DNA of 64,000 nt from NCBI GenBank assembly GCA_014529385.2, contig CM043951.1, positions 113,260,469 through 113,324,468 on the forward strand, given 5' to 3'. Made by a program: the position numbers and the translations under genes. The stretch comes from Adiantum capillus-veneris (Eukaryota; Streptophyta; Polypodiopsida; Polypodiales; Pteridaceae). Below, piece by piece: positions 35,956 to 46,446 of this stretch (position 1 is the first letter of the stretch; every line of letters begins with the position of its first letter). The notes beneath the pieces were generated by a model, which saw only the letters and a program-made list of their open reading frames with translations, made no database searches and had not been told where the DNA came from.

Positions 35956-37259
35956 TTGGGAGGCATAGCCTCCACATGGTTTTCATCCCCCTTCTCAATC
36001 CTCTACCTCTAAATCTCCTCAAGCATCTTCTTGTCATCTCCACTAATAGGCCATTTTTTTATTTGCTACTAGTCGGTACCCGCTACTCGCAAATGGCTTA
36101 TATATTATGAAGGGGGGCCAATAATAAGGTAAATGGTGCACATTGCACATCAATATTTTGAAACAAAATAAAACAAAAAAGAAGTAAAATAAAAAGACAC
36201 ATTAAAAATCAAAATAAAAGAATATTTTAATGCTTTTAAATAAATATATAAAATAATTAAACAATTTAGTGGTGATTTTTTTTTTTGAAATCCTCAAATG
36301 AGAGAATCATTTATCAATAGCTTACTATATCAGTGTTCGAGAAAGGTGTGTCTGAGCTTAGGCTTAAGCCGATTGAAACTTGAGTTTAGCCGGTTGCAAA
36401 GGATGGTAAAGGGGAAAAACCCGATAAAATATACTTGAAAATAGTTCAAAAATTTTAAATTTTTTAAAATTTATACTAGTACTTCCAGTTTGTATTTGTA
36501 TGAGGAGGAAACTTGCCGTTTAGATAGAAAGACTTTCTCGAAGACTGCATGACAAGATCAAACTCCTATGATCATTTTGTTTAATGTTTTGATCTCTGAA
36601 GTCATTTTCAAGCGTGCAGACAAAGTAAATGTTGCCTTGGTGAATAGCTTTCTATTTCAAAGTTTTAGCTTTCTATTCACACTAATATGTGACCCGCGTG
36701 TTGCTGCGACTAATTAGAAGCCATGATAAGTCTGTATTACTCTCCTCCCTCATCCTTCCCCAAGGTGGCAACAAGTGCAAACATTCTCTATGCATATGTG
36801 GTAGTGCCAAATATATTTTTGGATGCTTCATTATTAACTAAGATCATCTCCCAAAGCTACAATAAGGCACCTATAATAACTAACTATCAATAGGGACATC
36901 TCATATAGATAAATGGAGGAGATGACATCTAAACTCTCTAAGAAGACAATCCAATGAATATCCACCCACATCGATGTGTTTATCCTTATAACCTTTTTGA
37001 CATAAAGTAATTATTTGACTGCTTTAAGTTGCTATATTGTTTCATTGAGTTGGTTATTCTATGATTTTCATTGGTTCGCAAATCACTTAAAAGGTGATAC
37101 ATTTTTTTTGCTTGTAGCATGGCCTAATTGTTGTAGGATCTATAGAGAGGATGCATAGCCTTGATGTAAATGGTGTATAATTTATGAGGATTTGCAGACT
37201 TGCAAATCACATAATATTTCAATCATAATATTTTGTTGTTCAATTAGCCAAGAAAGCTA
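35956..37259. other. Gene-less AT-rich stretch
   Basis: Apart from the MITE-like copy at 36332-36546 I recognise nothing. 36600-36710 shares phrases with 53430-53490 (TAGCTTTCTATT, AAAGTTTTAGCTTTCTATTC), so another short dispersed repeat is present. Confidence 0.55.
36332..36546. mobile_element. 215-bp MITE-like element, copy 2
   Basis: Starts AGTGTTCGAGAAAGGTGTG and ends CTTTCTCGAAGACT, inverted repeats with one mismatch over 14 bases. The left 60 bp are homologous to the complemented right end of copy 1, including the GCTTAGGCTTAAGCCG and AGCCGGTTGC blocks. Both copies are 215 bp, which supports a defined element. They lie in opposite orientation about 1.6 kb apart. Confidence 0.65.
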
Positions 37260-37270
37260 ATGCATGAGTT

Positions 37271-37273
<3 letters not shown>

Positions 37274-37334
<61 letters not shown>

Positions 37335-37389
37335 ACTCTCTCTTTATCTCTCTCTCAAAGCAAAAGGGGATCTTCACATACAACCATGC

Positions 37390-37447
<58 letters not shown>

Positions 37448-37527
37448 TCTCTCTCTCTCTGACAAATCTTGAGTTTGACTTGTCACATTGATCTTAGACC
37501 TTGGTTTTTTCTACATTAGATTCTTCT

Positions 37528-37575
<48 letters not shown>

Positions 37576-38081
37576 CATCTCTCCACTACCTTACTCCACC
37601 TTTCCCAACCGTTCAAGAAACTACTTTTGGAGTAATGCATGGGCCACCAAGTATATAAGGGGTAAAGGTCCTTAGACACATGCAATTTGAGATCCTCACA
37701 AAAAGTTGTGCAAGGAACAACACTCTTATCCTACTCTCAAGATGGAGCATCCTACACAGGTGTGGCATTAGCTAAGTCATTTTATTAGGTGGACATCGAT
37801 AACAAGTAGGAAAATTCTATGACACCTGTCTTCCACCATGAGAAATCTAACTCTTGTTTGTTTGTTTTGGTGATGGTGATAGGCAACAGAACTTTCCTTT
37901 ACCTAATGGACTCACTTTGGCTTGCCTACTCCAGTTTTTCGAAACCGGTTTTTGTACAAATACAAGGCATTTGTAATTCAAAGGCTTCAAGTGTTCTCGA
38001 TCATCCATTTATTTTTGTTATGGCATGATATATTTGAATTTTTGTGGAAGGATTTTTTGAAGTTTTTTTGACACATGTAAC

Positions 38082-38147
<66 letters not shown>

Positions 38148-38282
38148 TTGGGTTTGGTTTTTCCAATTTGCCTATGTGACTAGTTGTACAGTCCCAAGTT
38201 GTTTCTTCAGTGCCCTCAGAATCATCACCATTTGTATTAATTCTTAGAGTTGTTTTTAAGTAGTATAAATTAGCCTCTTCTC

Positions 38283-38331
<49 letters not shown>

Positions 38332-38478
38332 TTGAAGGTAGAGCTTATCTTCTTATTCTTCTTCTCTCTCTCCCTCTATGTATCTATATACGTGTGCATG
38401 TAGTCGCGACCCATTGTTTCATTCCAAGGAAAATCTTGTTTATCATCTTTTACAAAAAAATGGGGATATTTTAACATG
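37274..38478. repeat. Microsatellites and a 54-base poly-C run
   Basis: (CA)n 37274-37320 then (TA)n to 37334; poly-C 37391-37444; (CT)n 37446-37460; (GT)n 37530-37572; (TC)n 38083-38118 then (CA)n to 38146; (GA)n 38286-38328. Remaining sequence has no recognised gene. Confidence 0.85.
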
Positions 38479-38483
38479 AGCAG

Positions 38484-38686
38484 TATTGGAATTAGGGTTG
38501 CATCTTGGAGAATACGAAGGAAGCTCAAGACACACAATAGAGAGTGTGTCACTTAGTGTGCAATGAAAAGATAGATAGCCTTAGAGTGATGGGCGTATAT
38601 ACAATGCTCGGGGAAAAAAACCTCCTAAAGAGGGAAAAAGCCCAGGCTGTGTTCACACACATCACTACCACATGTATATGGTAATA
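38484..38686 (-). repeat. Copia 2 3-prime LTR
   Basis: About 203 bp. It is shorter than its partner by small deletions, and the terminal TG is mutated to TA. Confidence 0.9.
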
Positions 38687-38759
38687 AATCCCCCCTGGAG
38701 TGATGTGGTGAACGACAGCTGGCACAAGAGTAAAGGGAAGTGCCATGCCCTGAGGACAT

Positions 38760-41700
38760 GATCAGTCCACAAAGGGGAGTAATCCCAAAGCTTTGCGGAA
38801 AGCTTCAAGCTTCTCACGAGACAATGCCTTTGTGAAAAGATTTGCAAGGTTGTCCTTTGTTGGCACATAAGCCAATCAAATATCTCCTCCTGAGAGCCGC
38901 TCCTTGACATAGTGGTAATGGACCTCAATGTGCTTTGTGCGAGCATGAAAAACTGGGTTCCTCGCAACTGCCAATGCGCTCTGACTGTCAGTGTAGATAG
39001 TGTTGGCAGTGTCCTCTCCAACACCCAAATCAGCCATAAGGCGTTTGAGCCATACACACTCAATCGTAGCTATGAAGATTGTCCTATACTCAACCTCACA
39101 ACTCAAAGTGGCCACAATAGGTTGCTTCTTGCTCAACCATGATATACATGAACTTCCAAGCATGAAACAAAAATCACTTGTGGTCACTTGTGTGTCAAAA
39201 CAACCAGCCCAATGTGAGTCCAAAAAAGCATGTAAGTTTGGCAGCAATGATCCCCCCTTAGGATTAAAAAATCCAAGATGTAAAGTGCCACTAAGGTAGC
39301 AAAAAAATCCTCTTGACAGCCTGCCAATGCTTAGACCCTGGGCTATGCATAAATCTGCTGACCTGCGAGATTGCAAACAGAATATTTGTCCTCGTGTTGC
39401 ATACATAAATGAGGCATCCAACAACAATTTGGTAAAGAGTGACATCTGCAAGATCACCAGCATCATGTAGACTCAATTTCAAACCTGTTTCTATGTGGCA
39501 ATACGTTTGCAATCCTCAAGTCCAAACTTACAGAGCAATGTCTCTATTGAACTTTTCTGACACAAGGCAATACCACCATCGCACTACTTAAACTATATGC
39601 CCAAGTAGTGATGCAACATCCCCAAATCTTTCATCTTGAAAGTAGCATTCAAATCAGCCTTAAATTCAGCAATATGTCTCTCATTTGGTCCAATGACCAG
39701 CAAATCATCTACATAAAGAACCACAATGAGAAGTACATCACCCTCACGCTTTACATACAAGTGCTTTCTGCTGGACTGTTACGAAAACCTTGTTTGACCA
39801 AATGAGTGTCAGCTTTCTCATACCAAGCACGAGGAGATTGCTTCAACCCATACAAAGCCTTGTTACATTTGCACACTTGGTCCTCTTGTCATTGCTTGAC
39901 AAAATCGTGAGGCTGCGTTACATAAAATTCCTCAAATATGTCACCATTCAAGAAAGCAGTAACAATGTCTGATTGATCTACATCCCAACCAAAATGAGCT
40001 GCGAATGCACATAGAAAAAACACAGTATTCATACGACAAGTGGGAGAAAAATCCTCTTCATAATCTATGCCTTTTTGTTGTGCATAACCCTTTGCAACAA
40101 GTCGATCCTTATGGCGATCGATGTCACCATCCGGCTTGCGTTTCAACTTGTAAACCCACTTCATACCAATGGCCTTTTTGCCATGAGGTAAATCACATAA
40201 AGTCCATGTGTCATTTTCTATAAGTGCATCATATTCTGATTGCATGACAGCCATCCAATTTTTTGAATTTTGTGCTTCATCAAAAGATAGAGGTTCCTCA
40301 ATATCATGTAAGCTAGACACAGCCAAAGCATAACAATCTGATGCATAAGATGCATGGCGAGAGCCTGAACGAGTATGACTAGACAAAGGTGCATCCAATT
40401 TACTATCATGCAAAGTGTGCACCAGCCATTTTGGCATACCTCTAGCTTGCTCATTTCAGCCCTTTCCTCATCAAGTGCATCATGTACATTTGCATCATTA
40501 ATGGGCTGATCTTTAACATTTGCGAAAACCCCCATAGGCTGTACAGTTTCTTCATTGGAATTTACATTCGAACTTCCACCACTAAAAAGAGGCAACAAAG
40601 TGTCATAAATGTCCTCTGACCTTACATTATTGTCTCTAGTACATGACAGCAAGGGCTGAATAGAATCTTCCACAAACACTACATCTCGTGTAACCAAAAT
40701 ACGCTTTGTTTGCGGATGATACATCTTGTAACCTTTTCTTTCATCACTATAACCAACAAAAATACATTTGACAGCCTTATCATCCAATTGTCTGTGCTGC
40801 ACTTGGCAGTAAACCATAAGCCAAACAGCCAAAAACATGCATGTGCTCAATAGATGGCTTTCTATCATGCCCATGATTCATATGGAGTCATAGACTGCAA
40901 CGCTTTCGTAGAACACCTGTTGAGTACATAAGTGGCACACATGACATCCTCGAGCCAAAATGAGTGTGGTAAAGCTTGACTCTTGACCATACATCTTGCC
41001 ATTTTCGTAAGAGACCTTTTTTTCCTCTCAGCAACACCATTTTGCTAAGGCATATACGGCACTGTACATTGGTGTTTTATCCCACGACTAGCGAGAAATG
41101 CATTAAATGCATGAGACATATACTCCCCCCCTCGATCGGAATGGAGGGTGCCCATAGTACATTTTGATACATTTTCAGCCATAGCCGGAAATTGTTTGAA
41201 GCACATAAAAACTTAGGACTTCGCTTTAAATGAAAATACCCATGCATGCCTGGAGTAACATCATCACTGAAAGTCACGAAGTATAGGTAATTGCCCAAGG
41301 ACGGAGTATGCATGGGCCCACGAACATCACTATGCATAAGATGCAACTTGCAGGTGGCCCTAACTGAACCATCTTTTGGAAACATACAACGCTGCATTTT
41401 ACCCAAAATATAGCCTTCACAAACATGTTTTCTAGGTGCTTCAAGAGGCGGAAAAGAAGCAACCGTATCATATTTCTGCAAACGCAACAAACTGGTAAAA
41501 TTTAGATGCCCAAAACGTGCATGCCAAAGTTTTGCATCTGAAATATCCCTTGAATCTACAACTGAATTTGCAAAATTTTGATCACACAATTTCATCACCA
41601 AAACTGAGATCATGAACTTTACATCTATCATCCTCAAATTTGACTACAAGTCCAAGTCTTGCAAGTTTGGATACAGACAAAAGATTCTTCTTGATCCCAG

Positions 41701-42968
41701 GTACATAAAGTGCATCAACAAGTGTGAAAGAACTTCCATTTGCAATAGTAAGCACAATCTTTCCAACCCCCTGAACCGGATAAGAGGCAATGTTGGCACA
41801 AGTGACTCAATTCCCACGAGGGACAGACTCAAGAGAAGTGAACAATTCACAATGTGAGGTAATATACTTTGTAGCACCGCTGTCAAAATACCACACATGT
41901 GAATCTGCAACAACTGACAAGCATGCATCATGGACAGCAGGATTGTAGCACTCTGCACTAAAAGCCCATTTTGCATCGACATCAGCATCAGAGTCTCCTT
42001 TTACAAAAGACTCAACAATGGATGCATTTGTAGTGGAACCACCCTCTTTCTTCTTAGCCTCTTTGGCCTTCAACTTAGTGCACTGCTTGATCAAGTGATC
42101 ATTAGGTTTACAATAATGGCAACACATCTTCTTTTTTCCCTTATCACCAGAATTTCCACATCAAGTGCTGCCAGCAGAAGCATTGGGACCAGAAGTTTTT
42201 CCACTCGAGTAGAACTATAAGAAGTGGCTGCATTGTTGTTACCACCCTTTCTTTGAGATGCAATAAAACCCTGTTCAACTGCACGTTGTCTAGTCATGTT
42301 CTTTCTGGAAAGTGACTCTTGCAACAGCAATGTGCATAATGCATCAAACTTGACACTTTCAAGATTTCCTTGGGTCATAAGTCTTCCAAGTACTAGCAAA
42401 AGTCTGGTAAGAATCTGGTAAGGCATCAACAACAGTCTGCACAAGGGAACTGTCTGAAGTGACTTTACCTGCAGAAATAAGTTGCTCATTGATATCCTTG
42501 ACACCATCAAGGAAAGTGTCCATATCATCTTCCTCATGCATAATCTTCGATTCCAGCTCTTTACACAGCAAAGCAATTTTAGCCTCATTGCGGCTTGGAT
42601 AAAGACATGCTAGAATATCCCAAGTTTGTTTTGCAGATTTTGCTGAACAATGTGAGGAACAATGTTGCGCTTCGCAAACAACACAATCAATGCATAAGCC
42701 TGCGCATCCTTTACATCCCAACGAGCTTGTTTTGCCGTAGGCAAAACAACTCTAATAGCAGCAATCCTTGCAGCAAGACCTGCAACATCCTCAACATCGC
42801 CTACATCCTCAGAACTAGGACGTACATCAATACCCTGCACAATATTCCAAACTCCCTTTGACACAAGAACATGTTGCATCATGTAAGCCCACATAGGGTA
42901 TCTGTCCCCATCCAATCTGTCCTCAGCAAAGCAAACATCTTGAACACATCTGTGTTGCTGTCAACCAT
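38760..42968 (-). pseudogene. Copia 2 gag-pol polyprotein, frameshifted
   Basis: The complement begins with an ATG at 42968. GAG spans about 42968-42200. The CCHC knuckle CHYCKPNDHLIKQC is near 42125-42085; protease FDSGATKYI near 41885; GAG-pre-integrase LWHARFGHLN near 41535; integrase to about 40860. RT covers about 40330-39650, with WVYKLKRKPDG and YVDD at 39715-39704. RNase H has WLSKKQP near 39130 and a TDSQSALAVARNPVFHA segment, ending near 38760. Compared with Copia 1, the GAG N-terminal segment AYMMQHVLVSKGVWN is intact here and broken there. Multiple shifts (near 42930, 42180, 41250, 40840 and 39510) make it non-functional. Confidence 0.9.
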
Positions 42969-43317
42969 GGTAAATGTTGCACCTGATGTGAAAACTTCTC
43001 AAAAAGAGGAAAAACGAAGTGGGAACAACACGTGATACATAGCACAAATCGTAGAAGAATGTGAGGCACCTGTTATACAAAAAACGGCACTGAAAAAAAT
43101 TCTGCACAAAATGACGAAATAGCCTACACAGTACTGCCTGTAGTGGAAACGGAGGCCGAAATGAGGCCGAATCAAAAATCTGAGCAGACTGGGCTCTACG
43201 AGCTCACTCGAAATTTTGGTCGACCTACGTGACGAACGCTCGCCAAAGCTCACAAAATTGAAAGTGAGAAAGCGGGTGGTGGAGCTGCTGACGACTAAGC
43301 CTGAGAGGATGGCACCT

Positions 43318-43329
43318 GCTCTGATACCA
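43318..43329 (-). promoter_or_regulatory. Copia 2 primer-binding site
   Basis: The complement is TGGTATCAGAGC, identical to the canonical plant tRNA-iMet primer site, two bases inside the 5-prime LTR. Confidence 0.93.
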
Positions 43330-43331
43330 AT

Positions 43332-43553
43332 TTTTGGAATTAGGGTTGCAAAAATATACACACAGCTTGGAGAAGATGAAGAAAGCTCAAGGCACACAAT
43401 AGAGAGTATGCTACTTAGTGTGCAATGAAAAGATAGATAGCCCTAGAGTGATGGGTGTTCAATGCTCGGGGGAAAAAACCTCTAAAGAGGGAAAAAATGC
43501 CCCAGTGGTCCTAGTGTGTTCACACACATCACTACCACATGTATATGGTAACA
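43332..43553 (-). repeat. Copia 2 5-prime LTR
   Basis: About 222 bp beginning TGTTACCATATACATG in element orientation. It is closely similar to both Copia 1 LTRs. Confidence 0.9.
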
Positions 43554-43558
43554 AGCAG

Positions 43559-44042
<484 letters not shown>

Positions 44043-44434
44043 TGTTACGGCAATAGCCGCACATGCGGTCCTGCGGAGGTCTGGACAGTGCGGATCAGGA
44101 GTCATGCGGTATGTGGTGGCCGTAGCGGCAGTTCTTCACGGGATATCATGGGACAGGAGTGTGTGCACTGTTCCCGATCTGCGTTGGAGCAGCGGTTGTA
44201 TATGGAGGGGCATACCTGTCTTTTGATGTAACTTAACCAATCTCTATGATTTCATGGCATCTATTGTTGTAACTTTGAGTCTGGAATATACATGAATGAA
44301 AGAAGAGGTGTTATGCGCCTGTGTACTGTGTACTTCCTTCTCTTGTCATTCTATATGTTGATGTTCATATAATGTAGTTGCGGGTAATCATTCCCGTAAT
44401 GCCTATTGCTCCAGTGCGGGCAATAGCCATTACA
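44043..44434 (+). repeat. Gypsy 1 5-prime LTR
   Basis: 392 bp. Its first 280 bp align with 52256-52534 with few mismatches (for example GGACAGTGCGG versus GGACATTGCGG). GC-rich at the start, including GCACATGCGGTCCTGCGG. A GAATATACATGAATGAAA stretch lies near 44285. Confidence 0.93.
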
Positions 44435-44451
44435 TCTGGCGACCACGATGC

Positions 44452-46446
44452 ATGCGCATTAGGTTGGAGGGTCCGCCTGACCCTGTGGTTCCAATTGTAG
44501 GAAGACGACGGAGGAGAGGCGGTTCAGATGAATTTGTTTTTTCTTCACCGCAGATTGAGGAATTTGTATCTCCATCACCAAGCCCGGTGCGTGGTAGGCA
44601 GTTCCGGCGAGCGAGACGTACTCCGCGCAGTCAGTCATGTCCTCCTGTCGTACGTTCATCCTCACCCACACAGGTTGCTCCACCTTCGTCTCCGGTAAGC
44701 AGTCCGGGGGTATCTCTACCACTGTCTCCACCTCCTAGTGCTCCTCAGCTTTTCCCGGGAGGAGGAGGAGCAGTTGGGCAAGGGGTGATGGCTCATCCTC
44801 AGATTAAGTATAGTCGGTTTCGAGGTCTTTCGAGTGAAGACCCTGATGCACATTTGCGCCAATTCAATAAAGCTTATGGATTGAATCATCCTGGGGTGGT
44901 GATTCCTCTCCATCAACAATTAGTGTTTGAATCTACACTCTCAGGGAAAGCTACGAAATGGTTGTCCGAATACCCTGATGACCATTTCCAGACGTATGCC
45001 GACGGATTCATAGCGTTTCTACGAAGGTTTCGAATGGAAAAGACAGTCCCTCAACATTTGGAGAAGCTTCGAACACTCCGGCAGAAGTCATTGCCAGTGA
45101 AGGATTACGCTGAAAAATTTCAGATGCTTTTGCAGAGGGTACCTCAGGCACAAAGGCCGGCAGCCGAAGTGCTGAATGATTATTTTTTGCGGGGGCTCAA
45201 CAAGGATCTTAGAACGGCTATGGCAACAGTGGATAAGGTAACTACTCCACTGGATACTGTAATTGCTAGGGCTATAGTAGCAGGAGAGGCTTTAGAGGAT
45301 ACGGAATATCCAAATAAGTCAAAGAAGAAAGACAGGAAGAAATCTCATCGGAAGTCACAGGACAGTGGCAGTGATAGTTTGGAGTCAGAATCCGCAGTAT
45401 CTGATTCCTCGGACTCAGGCAACAGCGATTCGGGGAAAGAATCAGAGGAGACACCGCGGAAAAAATCCCAGCGTCACGGGAAAGGTGTATCATCCGGATC
45501 GATGGAATCGGCTGCTGTGGCTAAAAGTCTGAAGGAAATATGGTGTACCTAATGTCGGAATCCGGGCCATGCTGCTCAGGAATGTGCAATAAATCAGAAG
45601 TGGTGTGCGATTTGCACGACCAATACTCATAATATAGTGGAATGTTATTTCAATGGCCGGGGTCGTCTGAGTCGAGGGGACTCTTCTACCTGGTAAGAAC
45701 CACAGATAGGGCAGGGACAAGAGCCTGTTATGGCGATGGCTCATGCTCATACATCAAAGACGCCTGTGCAAGGTCAAGTAGGAGGACGGGGTCAAGGGGG
45801 AGGACGAGGTCGCGGAAGAGGTGGCCAAGATCCTGATCGCCCCAAGACATGCCTTTTCTATTTGGGGGATGGACATTGGCGATCTGAGTGTACTGAAGCT
45901 ATGGAATACGATCGGAAAAAGCAGGAACGTGCTGCAGGGAAACAACCTAGTGTGGCTATGGTTTAGATTGAAGGACTGGAGGAGTCTGACCCAGTGGTTT
46001 CATTAATCACGCGATCGGGTAAAAGTGTGGTTCCAACTCCCGATGTGAAAATTCCAGATTGGACGGTTCATGAAGAAGTGTGGAAAAAGACTGTGTCCTG
46101 GTTGCCACAATCCGCACCATCAGTGAAGACAGCAGGACCATCGACATCGACTATGCCATCGACTGTGGGTCTGGAAATAAAGGAAGGGAAAGCTGAAAAT
46201 AAGGATGATATTAAAGAACAGGAGGAGTGGAATTCAGTTTGGAAAGAGGTTCTCATGTCACCAATTCAAGTACCTCTGGGTTCATTGCTGAAATTAGTCC
46301 CGAATTTCCATAATGCATTGTTGCGACAATCGGCCACTGAGCTGCGGAAAGTCGCCTTTGGGAAGGTTGAAAGCGAGAATGATGATTGAGTCCCGTTGCC
46401 GGCAAATAGAATCACAGATACCCGCATTCCGGAGCTTTCAGTTTGA
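44452..46446 (+). pseudogene. Gypsy 1 GAG with zinc knuckles and an RGG-type linker
   Basis: The frame opens ATG at 44452, 17 bases after the LTR. An Arg/Pro/Ser-rich N-terminus (residues 1-115) is followed by a retrotransposon GAG core (residues about 125-245, with ATKWLSEYPDDHFQTYADGF), then a Lys/Ser/Asp-rich low-complexity stretch. Next are two CCHC knuckles: 45544-45590, interrupted by TAA at 45550, and 45601-45645, CAICTTNTHNIVEC. A Gly-Arg-rich linker (45775-45830) follows, then a third knuckle at about 45850-45891 whose second Cys reads Tyr. GAG would form the particle and bind genomic RNA. In-frame stops at 45550, 45694, 45964, 46387 and 46444 break it. No frameshift is needed. Confidence 0.88.

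Larger units (their letters stand above)
38484..43553 (-). mobile_element. Ty1/copia LTR retrotransposon 2, full length, sibling of Copia 1
   Basis: Flanked by a perfect 5-bp target duplication AGCAG (38479-38483 and 43554-43558). In minus orientation the 5-prime LTR is at 43553-43332 and the 3-prime LTR at 38686-38484. The primer site TGGTATCAGAGC (complement of 43318-43329) is a perfect match to initiator tRNA-Met. Polypurine CAGGGGGGA lies at about 38697-38689. It is 5,070 bp, colinear with Copia 1 throughout and clearly of the same family, but diverged by substitutions and small indels. Each copy keeps segments that are broken in the other. Confidence 0.95.

Noticed and set aside
37260-37472. 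Frame with Thr-His repeat and 18 prolines
   Set aside because: It is the translation of a (CA)n tract and the poly-C run; there is no other support.
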